Shown piece by piece: positions 50,887-59,884 of a DNA stretch of 64,000 bases. Each line of letters starts with the position of its first letter. The first letter of the stretch is position 1. This DNA comes from Methanorbis furvi (lineage in GTDB: Archaea > Halobacteriota > Methanomicrobia > Methanomicrobiales > Methanocorpusculaceae). Where the stretch lies: NCBI RefSeq assembly GCF_032714615.1, contig NZ_JAWDKA010000007.1, positions 1-64,000 on the forward strand, read 5' to 3'. Position numbers and translations under genes: made by a program. Under the pieces are notes generated by a model, which ran no database searches, had not been told where the DNA came from, and worked only from the letters and a program-made list of their open reading frames with translations.

Positions 50887-51582
50887 ATGAGAATTGACAC
50901 AAATTACAATTTTTACACTGATGCGAGGGGTGGAGATCCCGATTCTACCAGCCCCACTCTTCGAAAATATCATAAGAAATTATGGAGCAAACCATTACCC
51001 AATGGAAAACATTTCGAATTGTATGACGATAAAAATGGGATTTATTTATACCATAAATCAGAATTAGGGGAGTTTCGTTTTGGGAGCGATGCTATTACAC
51101 ACTCATACAAAAATCAGAAACGAAAACAATGGATTGTAGAACAAATTCCCAGTGAAGTAAATGAACTTTTTGATGCAGGTTCCACTATCGGGGCCTATAT
51201 TATTTTTCCAAATAACAGAATTAACGGCAACCACACAATCAATCAGGCACGCGGAATTAATCATTTCATTGACGACCGATTTGACTTGACCCTCGAATGT
51301 ATCCGCCGATTTTATTTAGATCAAGACAGTCCTCTTTATGATACTTTATTGAGATATAAGGATTTTTTCGATTTATTTGATAACTTTATTGGCTATGTCA
51401 ATTTCTTTTTATTGGAGGATCTGATTGAAGAAAATCACGAAATTAAATTTTATTCACCGTTCGATGAGTTCAAAACTCCTCCAAGGTTTTCTGACACAGA
51501 CGAATATCTGGGATATAAAAAAGAAGTTATGAATTTCATTCGGAAAAGAAATCAAAGAATTGATGATTGCCAATTAATATGA
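50887..51582 (+). CDS. DUF6994-like protein, AT-rich likely acquired gene
   Basis: The 231-aa protein starts MRIDTNYNFYTDARGGDPDS and has the block SPTLRKYHKKLWSKPLPNGK that I recall from the DUF6994 family of mostly bacterial proteins (moderate certainty). Function is unknown. Base use differs sharply from neighbours: A/T-ending codons dominate (AAA, GAT, TTT, ATT), whereas flanking genes favour C/G. This points to recent transfer. It is intact, with no mobile element next to it. Confidence 0.75.
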   Translation: MRIDTNYNFYTDARGGDPDSTSPTLRKYHKKLWSKPLPNGKHFELYDDKNGIYLYHKSELGEFRFGSDAITHSYKNQKRKQWIVEQIPSEVNELFDAGSTIGAYIIFPNNRINGNHTINQARGINHFIDDRFDLTLECIRRFYLDQDSPLYDTLLRYKDFFDLFDNFIGYVNFFLLEDLIEENHEIKFYSPFDEFKTPPRFSDTDEYLGYKKEVMNFIRKRNQRIDDCQLI

Positions 51583-51727
51583 CTGAAAAGTGCCAGCCCA
51601 TTGGGCGTTAGCAGCAGAATCCTTGCATTACGCGCAACACCGCCCAATACACAAAGACTATACTCTCTACCGTGCAACAGAATAGGCAATACATTATATA
51701 GACTTACATTACAGGTGAAATGAAAAC

Positions 51728-52591
51728 ATGTCAGACAAACCAGAAGGATGTGACGGACACTGCGACGGATGCTCGCAGAAGACCGATACCTGCCAGCAGC
51801 CGGCAAAAGCTGATATCAGTGTAAAGCATGTGATCCTTGTTCTCTCCGGCAAGGGAGGCGTCGGCAAGAGTACGGTCTCGGTAAACCTTTCCTATGCACT
51901 TGCCAACCATGGATACCAGACCGGTCTGCTTGACCTTGATATTCACGGCCCAAGCATTGCCAAGATGCTCGGTATTGAGGATCTGAAACTTCAGGCGCTC
52001 GGCAACAAAATGATGCCGGTGAAAGTGACCGGCTCACTGAAAGTCGTCTCAATGGCTCTTCTTCTCAACACCACCGACAGTCCGATTGTGTGGCGCGGAC
52101 CCATGAAGGCTGCGGCCATCAAACAGTTCCTCGGCGATGTCGACTGGGGAGACCTTGACTATCTCGTCGTCGACCTTCCACCGGGAACGGGCGATGAGGC
52201 ACTCAACATCGTACAGTTTGCACCAAACGTTGAAGGAGCGGTAATCGTTACGACCCCGCAGGATGTTGCAGTGCTTGACTCCACGAAGGCAATCAAGTTC
52301 GTTGAGATGATGGACCTCCCGGTGCTTGGTATCATTGAGAATATGTCCGGCATGATCTGTCCGCACTGCGGCGAGGTTGTTGATCTCTTCGGCAAGGGCG
52401 GCGGAGAAAAGGTGGCAACCCAATACAATATTCCGTATCTTGGTGCTATTCCGATTGATATTGAGATGCGCAAGGCAGGCGATGAAGGCAGACCGTTCAT
52501 CGTCAAGAGAACGAACGAAAAGAATCCGACCAGAGATGCGGTCGACAAGGTTATGGAAAACCTGATCGCAGAAGTCGAGAAAAGAGAATAA
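51728..52591 (+). CDS. Mrp/NBP35-type Fe-S carrier ATPase
   Basis: This P-loop ATPase (287 aa) carries and delivers [4Fe-4S] clusters. The Walker motif is LSGKGGVGKSTVSVNLSYAL, with DLDIHGPSIAKMLG and VVDLPPGTGDEALNI. It also has CPHCG near residue 215, where a cluster bridges the dimer. The N-terminus has an extra cysteine-rich stretch (EGCDGHCDGCSQKTDTCQQ). A clear gap before the ATG holds its promoter (about 51690). Confidence 0.93.
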   Translation: MSDKPEGCDGHCDGCSQKTDTCQQPAKADISVKHVILVLSGKGGVGKSTVSVNLSYALANHGYQTGLLDLDIHGPSIAKMLGIEDLKLQALGNKMMPVKVTGSLKVVSMALLLNTTDSPIVWRGPMKAAAIKQFLGDVDWGDLDYLVVDLPPGTGDEALNIVQFAPNVEGAVIVTTPQDVAVLDSTKAIKFVEMMDLPVLGIIENMSGMICPHCGEVVDLFGKGGGEKVATQYNIPYLGAIPIDIEMRKAGDEGRPFIVKRTNEKNPTRDAVDKVMENLIAEVEKRE

Positions 52592-52824
52592 CTTCTAAAT
52601 TTTTTTTAGTTGGCATCAGACCCCTGCGTCATCATAACCTTGCGGCTCAGCGGGGGTAACTATCATCATCTGCCGTTTTGTATGATAATATCTATTGCAG
52701 AATCAGAGTATGAGCCTTTCGTTCCGGTGGGTGTTGTTTTACCATTTCTGAGCTGCCCGCAAATGAGAAGTGCCGCAGGGACACGCATCATTAATTCCGC
52801 AAAGCACCAAATACTATAGTAACT

Positions 52825-53421
52825 ATGTCAGAGAAGAGGACACTGACAATCGGTGTGGCAATCAACTTGGGCAACTACGAAAGTCTTCGCCTGGAAGTGA
52901 GCGACGTGGTACAGAACGAGGAGGAGGCCGCCGAACTCGCCGCGTATCTGAACAGAGTGCTGGACGGCTACGGCCAGAATGATGCCTCAACCCGTGCCTC
53001 GGTTGACAAATACCGCGCGAGAGTTCTGGAAAAATATGCGGAGGCTGAATCGCCCGTTCCTGCGGCTGACCCGCTCGATGAACTCTTCGGTCCTGCTCCA
53101 ACTGCTGACGACATAACCGCGGACGAAGAAGTGCCGGCACCAGTCACAGAAATTCTCTTCGTAGAAGAGGAGTGCATCTCTGAAATATCTCCTGAACCAG
53201 TTATTACTGAGCAGGTTTTTGTGCCTGAGCCAGAACCAGAGCCGGTAAAGATCGAACCGGTCCAACCAGAACCTGAGCAGCCGCTCCCCGCCGCAGAGAA
53301 AACCGCTGAAGAACCCGTGGTCTACACCTGCGAAAAATGCGGAGCAACAGTTTCCAAAGTCCAGCGCGACGTGTCCAACCTCTTCATGGGCAAAACGCTC
53401 TGCAAAGCCTGCATGAAATAA
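52825..53421 (+). CDS. Acidic linker protein with C-terminal zinc ribbon, upstream of orc1/cdc6
   Basis: The 198-aa protein has an N-terminal domain of about 80 residues (TLTIGVAINLGNYESLRLEV), a long Pro/Glu-rich linker (EPEPEPVKIEPVQPEPEQPL) and a C-terminal ribbon (YTCEKCGATVSKVQRDVSNL ... CKACMK, two CxxC pairs). The orc1/cdc6 gene starts 14 nt downstream, so it may take part in replication initiation, which is an inference. No family is recognised. Confidence 0.8.
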   Translation: MSEKRTLTIGVAINLGNYESLRLEVSDVVQNEEEAAELAAYLNRVLDGYGQNDASTRASVDKYRARVLEKYAEAESPVPAADPLDELFGPAPTADDITADEEVPAPVTEILFVEEECISEISPEPVITEQVFVPEPEPEPVKIEPVQPEPEQPLPAAEKTAEEPVVYTCEKCGATVSKVQRDVSNLFMGKTLCKACMK

Positions 53422-53435
53422 GGAGAAAAAACATC

Positions 53436-54581
53436 ATGAAAAAAAATCTGCTCATGTGGGATCAGACCCTCTTCAAAGACATCGAAGTCTTTGACATCGA
53501 CTATGTTCCCGAACAGTTTGAGTACCGTGATGAACAGATTCAGGAGCTCGCCTACGCAGTCCGGCCGGCCCTTGCCGGCGGCCGCATCTTAAACACGGTC
53601 TGCCGCGGAGTGCCCGGCACCGGCAAGACCACATCCGTAAAAAAACTCTTTGAAGAGATCGAAGGAACCACCAAAAAGATCATTCCCATTCACATCAACT
53701 GCCAGATTGACGGCTCAGAGTATGCGATCTTTTCCCGCATCTACACAAAGCTCACCAAAAACCGCCAGCCGCCAACCGGCACCTCCTTTAAGATGCTCTT
53801 TGACATGATCGCCAAGTACATCGAGAACGAATCGGTCGTTCCGATCATCTGTCTTGACGATGCCAACTACCTTGTCTATGAAAAGGAGCTGAACAAAGTT
53901 CTCTACGCACTCCTCAGATCGCATGAGGCGTACGAAAATGTCAGAATCGGGGTGATCGTTATCATCAGCGATCCGGACGTGGATCTGGAGTCCTCGCTTG
54001 ATGCCCGCGTAGCATCAGTTTTCCGTCCGCAGATCATTCACTTTGCACCCTACACCGCGTCCGAGGTTGCAGGCATTCTCTCCCAGCGTGTGGTGCAGGG
54101 ACTGTATCCGAACGTGCTCGGCAGCGAACTCTTCGACCGCATCGTAGACCGCACCATGAAATGCGGCGATATCCGCATCGGTCTTGATCTGATCAAACGC
54201 TCTGTGATGAACGCAGAAAAGTCTGCACGAATGAACGTCTCTGACGATGACGTCACCGCGGCATTCTCCGTCTCCCGTGATCTCCGTCTTGCAGATATCG
54301 TGCGGGTACTTTCCGATGACGAGGCAGCCGTTTTGTTCCAGCTTGCCGAGATGACCAATGACGCAGATATCGTCACCACCAAAGAGGTCCACACAGCTCT
54401 TGGCGAGAGAGCAACAGGCTACACAACGTTTGTACAGATTATTGAAAAACTCGACCATCTCAGACTGGTCACCCTCAGTTATCAGAATGCAGGAAAGGGC
54501 CGCCTGCGTATTATCAGTCTCAGATATGATCCAAAACGTGTTTTAGCCTTCCGAAAAGTTCAGAGCGGATGTAAACCCTAA
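53436..54581 (+). CDS. Orc1/Cdc6-type DNA replication initiator
   Basis: The 381-aa AAA+ protein shows Walker A RGVPGTGKTTSVKKLFEEIE, Walker B VPIICLDDANYLVYEKELNK (Asp-Asp in place of Asp-Glu), sensor 1 IGVIVIISDPD, an arginine-finger region and a C-terminal winged helix (about 300-381) for origin binding. The start at 53436 has GGAG 12 nt upstream. I did not see origin recognition boxes in the flanks, so whether an origin lies near is undecided. Confidence 0.9.
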   Translation: MKKNLLMWDQTLFKDIEVFDIDYVPEQFEYRDEQIQELAYAVRPALAGGRILNTVCRGVPGTGKTTSVKKLFEEIEGTTKKIIPIHINCQIDGSEYAIFSRIYTKLTKNRQPPTGTSFKMLFDMIAKYIENESVVPIICLDDANYLVYEKELNKVLYALLRSHEAYENVRIGVIVIISDPDVDLESSLDARVASVFRPQIIHFAPYTASEVAGILSQRVVQGLYPNVLGSELFDRIVDRTMKCGDIRIGLDLIKRSVMNAEKSARMNVSDDDVTAAFSVSRDLRLADIVRVLSDDEAAVLFQLAEMTNDADIVTTKEVHTALGERATGYTTFVQIIEKLDHLRLVTLSYQNAGKGRLRIISLRYDPKRVLAFRKVQSGCKP

Positions 54582-54739
54582 CACGGATCATCGTTCGTTC
54601 CGTCGTGTTCACCGCTTCGCAGGAACACATGGAAAAACATCACGAAAAAAATCATTTGGTATGAAAATTAAATTTCAATTCCATTTTCATTGTGGCCGGC
54701 TCAGCATAAATTCGCAGAGCCGACCTGACAACATTCAGA
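54582..54739. repeat. Degenerate remnant of family A/B repeat words
   Basis: The gap between the convergent orc1/cdc6 and dapB genes has CGTTCCGTCGTGTTCACCGC then TTCGCAGGAACACATGGAAAAACATCACG (about 54597-54645): the family B module followed by family A words. No second arm is present, so it is a remnant. Confidence 0.55.
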
Positions 54740-55495
54740 TTATAAATTAAGAACTTCTTTCATCGTGTAGACGGCAGGAGTTTTTCCCGGCACCCATGCT
54801 GCTGCACGGACAGCACCGCGGGCAAACACCGCACGATCATATGCACGGTGAGTCAGTTCGATCGTTTCATAATTCTGATGGAACTGTACGGTGTGATCGC
54901 CGACAACATCGCCGCCGCGAATTACGTGAACACCGATCTCGTTCTTGCGCTCGGTCATACCGCAGCGGCCGTACATCTCATCACGCACGCCGACCTCTTC
55001 TTCGATCACTTTCAGAATGGTCTTCGCGGTTCCGCTCGGTGCATCCTTCTTGTGGCGGTGGTGGGCTTCGATCACTTCGATGTCATAGTCGCCGAGACGC
55101 TTTGCTGCTTCGCGGACCAGCTCCCAGAAAATGTTGACGCCGACACTGAAGTTGGTTGTTTTCACGACAGGCACATTTTTGATCGCATGCAAAAGCTCTG
55201 CATCCTCGGCCGGAGTGAAACCGGTCGTGCCGATCACCAGTGCAACACCTTTGGCTGCTGCAATTTTTGCGTTCACCATCGTTGCCGCGGCAACCGTGAA
55301 GTCGATCATCACATCAGGCTTGTGTTCATCAATGAACGATGCAAGGCTGGTCGAGTCAACGACCGGTTTACCAAGTACGGTACCGGAGCGGACATCCACA
55401 CCGCCAACCAGTTCGAGCTCCGGATTTTCGACAACCATACCTGCGATGGTCGTACCCATACGCCCCATCGCTCCGCAGATCATAACTTTAGTCAT
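54740..55495 (-). CDS. dapB: 4-hydroxy-tetrahydrodipicolinate reductase
   Basis: DapB reduces the product of DapA with NAD(P)H on the way to diaminopimelate and lysine. The 251-aa protein has the nucleotide-binding [38 protein letters not shown] and the catalytic [15 protein letters not shown]. It overlaps dapA by 8 nt, so the two are one operon. Confidence 0.96.
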   Translation of the reverse strand: MTKVMICGAMGRMGTTIAGMVVENPELELVGGVDVRSGTVLGKPVVDSTSLASFIDEHKPDVMIDFTVAAATMVNAKIAAAKGVALVIGTTGFTPAEDAELLHAIKNVPVVKTTNFSVGVNIFWELVREAAKRLGDYDIEVIEAHHRHKKDAPSGTAKTILKVIEEEVGVRDEMYGRCGMTERKNEIGVHVIRGGDVVGDHTVQFHQNYETIELTHRAYDRAVFARGAVRAAAWVPGKTPAVYTMKEVLNL

Positions 55496-56381
55496 AGTTT
55501 GACAACACTTCCCGTAATTTATTGGTCATCTCCGCTGACAGGGAGTCCAGCGGCAGCCGGACATTTCCTGATGCGATGTGCCCGCGGATTTCTGCGGCAC
55601 GTTTTACCGGCACCGGATTTACATCCATGAACAGGGATTTGGAGAGCTCCATCAGTTCATAATGTATTTTTCTTGCACCATCCATATCGCCTTTGACGAA
55701 TGCATCGTACATCGCAACCATTCGTTTTGGTTCGATGTTTGCCGTGACTGAGATGCAGCCTTTGCCGCCGATGGAAAGCACCGGAAGCATGAGTGAGTCA
55801 TCACCTGATGTCAGCACAAACGGGAGTTCGCGGTCCACTCCCTCAAGTCCGTGAATGATCGCCATCATCTGATCGATGTTGCCGCTCGCCTCTTTGACCG
55901 CCACAATATTCGGGATGGTTTTTGCCATCTCGATGATCAGATCAGGCGGCAGGTTCTGACCGGTCCTGCCCGGAATGTTGTATACTACGACCGGAAGACC
56001 AATCTCTGCGACTTTTCTGTAATGTTTTAAGAGACCGCTGCGGTTCGGCTTGTTGTAGTACGGACTGATCAGAAGAGCACCGTCAGCCCCGGCAGCTTTT
56101 GCTGCACGGGTCATCAGCAGTGCTTCTTCGGTGTTGTTGGAACCGGTTCCGGCAATGACTGGTATCCGGTTGTTTGCTGCGGAAACTGCCTCTTCGATGA
56201 CTTTGATGTGTTCTGCATGCGTCATTGTTGCAGACTCGCCGGTCGAACCGCAGGGGAGAAGACCATGCACTCCTCCGCGGATAACATGCTCGATACAGGC
56301 TCGAAGACCCTCGATATCAAGCGATTGGGATGCATCATCACGGAACGGAGTGATGAGTGCGGGTATCACACCTTCGAACAT
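55488..56381 (-). CDS. dapA: 4-hydroxy-tetrahydrodipicolinate synthase
   Basis: DapA condenses pyruvate and aspartate semialdehyde. The 297-aa TIM-barrel protein has [50 protein letters not shown] and the Schiff-base lysine in [10 protein letters not shown]. Start ATG 56381 ([13 protein letters not shown]) agrees with the family; the longer open frame adds 43 residues without similarity. It is the first gene of the dapA-dapB operon. Confidence 0.96.
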   Translation of the reverse strand: MFEGVIPALITPFRDDASQSLDIEGLRACIEHVIRGGVHGLLPCGSTGESATMTHAEHIKVIEEAVSAANNRIPVIAGTGSNNTEEALLMTRAAKAAGADGALLISPYYNKPNRSGLLKHYRKVAEIGLPVVVYNIPGRTGQNLPPDLIIEMAKTIPNIVAVKEASGNIDQMMAIIHGLEGVDRELPFVLTSGDDSLMLPVLSIGGKGCISVTANIEPKRMVAMYDAFVKGDMDGARKIHYELMELSKSLFMDVNPVPVKRAAEIRGHIASGNVRLPLDSLSAEMTNKLREVLSNYD

Positions 56382-56537
56382 AGTACTTATACGTAAGGCG
56401 CGCCTGATACATGTATCTTCGCTTAGGTTTTGCATTATTATTTCTGAGTCGCCCAGAGAAAACACAGGATGCATGCCTTCAGCTACTAACGAAAAAAATC
56501 CAACGCTCAATAATGAAAAAAGTATTTACCCATAAAA

Positions 56538-56557
56538 CCCCGGTCTCGTGACCGGGG
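56538..56557 (-). terminator. Terminator hairpin after rps17e
   Basis: CCCCGGTC and GACCGGGG pair over 8 bp with a 4-nt loop. On the minus strand, TTTT follows. It lies 11 nt after the S17e stop, ending the HD-ThiN-S17e transcript. Confidence 0.65.
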
Positions 56558-56568
56558 GCTCTGGGATT

Positions 56569-56763
56569 TTACCTGCGGCGGTTGTTGGTATTGACCTTGC
56601 GGGTAATGAATCCGGCAACGCGGTTACGGATACTCTTACTCTCAATAGTGGTGATCTCGGAAACAACTTTTTTGTTGTCGTCAAAGTTGTTGTTGAAGCT
56701 CTTTCCGTGCTGTTCCATAAGGGCGACGCCCATTGACTTGATATAGCTTGGCTTAATTCCCAT
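56569..56763 (-). CDS. rps17e: 30S ribosomal protein S17e
   Basis: This small eukaryote-like ribosomal protein (64 aa) starts MGIKPSYIKSMGVALMEQHG and has the conserved block FNNNFDDNKKVVSEITTIES followed by the basic tail NRVAGFITRKVNTNNRRR. The ATG at 56763 is the family start; the longer frame overlaps the upstream gene. It is cotranscribed with the ThiN-domain gene 10 nt upstream. Confidence 0.95.
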   Translation of the reverse strand: MGIKPSYIKSMGVALMEQHGKSFNNNFDDNKKVVSEITTIESKSIRNRVAGFITRKVNTNNRRR

Positions 56764-56773
56764 GAGATATTCC

Positions 56774-57286
56774 TCAGATGTCTGTATATGTAAGTCGTTC
56801 CGATATGATAAGCATTCTGTTTGCCACTTCGTCAGGGTTTGCACCAAGAAAACGGATCAACGGCTCGGAATTTTTCGATTCTGCACTGATAATTGCCAGA
56901 GGAACACCGTCCCTGCAGCAGGAGGCAACGCCCCAGTCCATGCTGACAATGCCGGCCGGAAACTTTGCCGGATCATACTCGGCAACATCACGAATAGTTT
57001 CTCTGACAACCTGGGCAATCTCTTCAGTGTACCGAATGGTACCGACCGCACGACAGGAGGGATCAAATCTGGTCATCGTTAACAGTACGCGGACAAGGGG
57101 GTCGTCGGTACCGAATCCGATTCCGGTTCCTCGGATCACTGCCACATCCCTGATGTCACGGGGATTTTTGATCCCGTATGCGAGGGACACACCTCCCGAA
57201 GGCTGGAGATAGCGGGACAGGTTCATGACTTTTCCATGTGCCTGCTGCAATGCCTTGAGGACTAAGGACTGATCTGCTGCTGACAT
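56774..57286 (-). CDS. ThiN-domain (thiamine-phosphate synthase family) protein
   Basis: The 170-aa protein matches the archaeal ThiN domain: LVRVLLTMTRFDPSCRAVGT, DWGVASCCRDGVPLAII and EPLIRFLGANPDEVANRML. ThiN makes thiamine phosphate and is often fused to ThiD or to a DNA-binding domain; here it stands alone. A GTG at 57295 overlaps the HD gene stop (GTGA) and is an alternative start to ATG 57286. With thiL at 14.4 kb this is the second thiamine-pathway gene. Confidence 0.82.
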   Translation of the reverse strand: MSAADQSLVLKALQQAHGKVMNLSRYLQPSGGVSLAYGIKNPRDIRDVAVIRGTGIGFGTDDPLVRVLLTMTRFDPSCRAVGTIRYTEEIAQVVRETIRDVAEYDPAKFPAGIVSMDWGVASCCRDGVPLAIISAESKNSEPLIRFLGANPDEVANRMLIISERLTYTDI

Positions 57287-57291
57287 GAGTA

Positions 57292-57843
57292 TCACGCAAG
57301 CCCCAGCTGATCTTTTACAAGAGTGATCTCACGAATGGCAATCTCATACATCCGGTCGCGGGGAACGAGTTCATCACCAAGAGCAATGCGGCCGCGGTCA
57401 CAGCCTGCGGCAAAGGATGCGGTTTTGTATTTTTTTGCAACAGTTTTGGAAGAGACCTCGGTGATGTTTCCGCCTTTCACATATGCGCAGGCAATCACAA
57501 GACCCGAGACACTGTCGGCCACCTGCAGACAGATCTCAACAGGGGTAGTGTAATCAGCTCCAAACAGCATGTGGTTGTGGCGGCGGATGGGCTCTGCGAT
57601 CTCATCATCGACTCCAGCATTTTTGAGAATTTCATAACCTCTGAGTCCGTGCCGCATCATGTCCTCATCTATTTCCTCAAAGTCAATATCATGCAGAATG
57701 CCTATCGACTCCCAGAGCCTGACGTCCTCGCCAAGCTCTTCGGCAAGTCCTTTCATTACGGCAGCTGTTGCAATGCAGTGGCCGCGAAGAGAGTCTGACG
57801 TCACGTGCGACTGCATGAGAACAAGAGCCTCATCTTTTTCCAT
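57292..57843 (-). CDS. HD-domain (HDIG) phosphohydrolase-like protein
   Basis: The 183-aa protein has the metal-binding pattern of HD hydrolases: RGHCIATAAVMKGLAEELGE, ESIGILHDIDFEE, HGLRGYEIL and RRHNHMLFG. Such proteins cleave phosphomonoesters or nucleotides; the substrate is not known. ATG 57843 (MEKDEALVLMQSH) is chosen because TTTTATGA lies at a TATA-like distance upstream. It heads the HD-ThiN-S17e operon. Confidence 0.85.
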   Translation of the reverse strand: MEKDEALVLMQSHVTSDSLRGHCIATAAVMKGLAEELGEDVRLWESIGILHDIDFEEIDEDMMRHGLRGYEILKNAGVDDEIAEPIRRHNHMLFGADYTTPVEICLQVADSVSGLVIACAYVKGGNITEVSSKTVAKKYKTASFAAGCDRGRIALGDELVPRDRMYEIAIREITLVKDQLGLA

Positions 57844-57898
57844 GCATATACTTGCGTTATCAAAACTCATAAAAGCACACACGCCAATTCATATAATC

Positions 57899-58078
57899 AT
57901 GAAAGACTGGCTTCTGGATATCATTGTCGGGGTATCGTCCCTGATAGTGTTCGGCATTCTGCTGTTTGTCCTGCCGATGGTGATGCCTGCGGCATATGGA
58001 TATATCGGTGCACTAATCCTCTTTATCGCATACCTTGCGGTTGCGGGTCTCACGGTTATCAAAAACTCAATCACCTGA
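57899..58078 (+). CDS. 59-aa protein with two membrane helices
   Basis: The ORF encodes MKDWLLDIIVGVSSLIVFGI, then a hydrophobic loop (LLFVLPMVMPAAYGY) and a second helix ending in VIKNSIT. It is divergent from the HD gene, with 55 nt between the start codons. A TATA-like CATATAATC lies just before the ATG. No family is recognised, but codon use looks genuine. Confidence 0.6.
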   Translation: MKDWLLDIIVGVSSLIVFGILLFVLPMVMPAAYGYIGALILFIAYLAVAGLTVIKNSIT

Positions 58079-58120
58079 AAATATTTTCAGGAAAAATAAT
58101 TTTTTTGTTTTGGTTCGCCC

Positions 58121-59809
58121 TTATCGGGACATGTTTTTCTTTGATTCCAGTTCTTCGAGAGCCCGGTAATCGGTTTTTTCCATTTTGGTTCTGGGAAGTG
58201 CGGCAACAACTTCGACAACAGCCGGAACGCTCCACCGGTTGAGTCTGGCAACTGCGTACTCGATCAGTTTCCGTTCAGCATCAGCCGGATCCATCTTATG
58301 TTTCAGCGTAACATACAGCTTGATTCTCGTGTCCCGCTTCCAGGGGATACCGATCGCACAGACCTCCTTGACATCCGGATGCGTCTGCATCACCTCTTCG
58401 ATCATCATGGGGTAGACATTGTAGCCGTTGACCTTTACCATCCGCTTGTGCCGCGACCGGAAACAGATGTTGCCGGTTGGAGGATCAATTTTGACGATGT
58501 CACCGGTGTGCAGCCAGATGCGGCCGTCATCATGAAGTTTCAGCACTGCATCGGTTGCCTCCTTGTTGCGGTAGTAGCCGGTCATGGTTGCATCGCTGAA
58601 GAGACAGAGCTCTCCTTCCACACCGTCGGGAACAACCGTAGTCGTCCCCGGCTCAACCGTACAGATACGGTTGCCCTGCAAAGGAACGCCGACGCACCCG
58701 GTAGGAATTGTCTGGTACTCGGCACTGGTCAGAGCACAGACACTGCATGCCTCGGTCAGGCCGTAGCCAGGCCTGAACTTTGCGGTGCAGTTTCCCTGCC
58801 GCAGAAGCTGGTTGTACCGGTTGATCAGACTGCCGCTCACACTGTCACCGCCGGCGACGATCAGTTTGATGAAGGAGAGATCCTTTCCATCAAACTCGGT
58901 GTACATCCGCTCATACATCGCAGGAACTCCGGCGATGAACGCGGTCTTTTCTTTCAGAATGGTGTGGGCACATTCCTTCGCATCAAACCGCGGCAGAAGG
59001 ACAACCTTGAGACCGGCAGAGAGCGGGGTGTGGGCGGTGACCGCAAGGCCGAACGCATGAAACATCGGAAGGATTGCAAGAAACGCGTCGCCAACCTTGA
59101 TCAGCTCGGCACCGACACCAACAACCAGCTGCACGGCAACGGTGTTGACCGCAAAGTTGGAGAGCATGACACCTTTGGACGTGCCGGTCGTTCCGCCGGT
59201 GTACATGATAACAGCTGTGTCCTCAGGTTCGCCTGCATGAATCGGAAGCCCGTCGTTTGCAATAGCAGCTCTGCCGTCATCCAACAGACTCTCCCACTCG
59301 GTTATTTTCTTGACGTTTTCTCCGGTGAGATATTTTCTGACAGCACGGCGGTAGACCCATCCCATCAGATATCCTTTCGGTGATTTGGGGAAGTAGGACG
59401 GAGTCCTGCATCTGATGATCTCCACATCCATTCCTGAACAGAGACCTTCGTTTATCTCGCAGGTCAGAACAATTTTGCTCTGGGTCAGGTCCACGGCATA
59501 ACCGATCTCACCGGTGGTTGAGAGCGGGTGCACCATGTTTGAGACAGCACCAATCATGTTTACCGCATATACGGCGACGACACACTGGGGAATGTTTGGA
59601 AGAAAAACCGTTACATGATCCCCCGCACGCACTCCGTGAGCACGGAGTCCTGCAGCGCATGCATGAACTTCATCCAGAAGTTCACCGTAGGTGATAGAGT
59701 GGCCGTAGTAAGCGATAGCTGGACCGTTCGGTCCAGCCTGCTCCGCGCCGAATTTGAGCATTGTATAAAGGGACTTTTTGACGTCCTCCAAATAAGTTAC
59801 CACTGCCAA
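58121..59809 (-). CDS. AMP-dependent acyl-CoA synthetase (long-chain fatty acid-CoA ligase-like)
   Basis: The enzyme activates a carboxylic acid with ATP and CoA. The 562-aa protein has the AMP-binding motif VIMYTGGTTGTSKGVML, GYGLTEACSVCALT, LHTGDIVKIDPPTG and the C-terminal lysine in PRTKMEKTDYRAL. I chose the TTG start at 59809 because GGAGGAATAAC precedes it; the ATG at 59833 lies before that Shine-Dalgarno. Substrate may be a fatty acid from the environment or a biotin/lipoate-like acid; unknown. Confidence 0.88.
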   Translation of the reverse strand: MAVVTYLEDVKKSLYTMLKFGAEQAGPNGPAIAYYGHSITYGELLDEVHACAAGLRAHGVRAGDHVTVFLPNIPQCVVAVYAVNMIGAVSNMVHPLSTTGEIGYAVDLTQSKIVLTCEINEGLCSGMDVEIIRCRTPSYFPKSPKGYLMGWVYRRAVRKYLTGENVKKITEWESLLDDGRAAIANDGLPIHAGEPEDTAVIMYTGGTTGTSKGVMLSNFAVNTVAVQLVVGVGAELIKVGDAFLAILPMFHAFGLAVTAHTPLSAGLKVVLLPRFDAKECAHTILKEKTAFIAGVPAMYERMYTEFDGKDLSFIKLIVAGGDSVSGSLINRYNQLLRQGNCTAKFRPGYGLTEACSVCALTSAEYQTIPTGCVGVPLQGNRICTVEPGTTTVVPDGVEGELCLFSDATMTGYYRNKEATDAVLKLHDDGRIWLHTGDIVKIDPPTGNICFRSRHKRMVKVNGYNVYPMMIEEVMQTHPDVKEVCAIGIPWKRDTRIKLYVTLKHKMDPADAERKLIEYAVARLNRWSVPAVVEVVAALPRTKMEKTDYRALEELESKKNMSR

Positions 59810-59884
59810 GTTATTCCTCCATGCACCACACAATTCACTATAATTAATTCAGGCTGAGTCTATAAATATTTACGGAAAATGCGT

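Noticed and set aside
54582-54739. Replication origin next to orc1/cdc6
   Set aside because: The gap contains repeat remnants and no recognisable origin recognition boxes.
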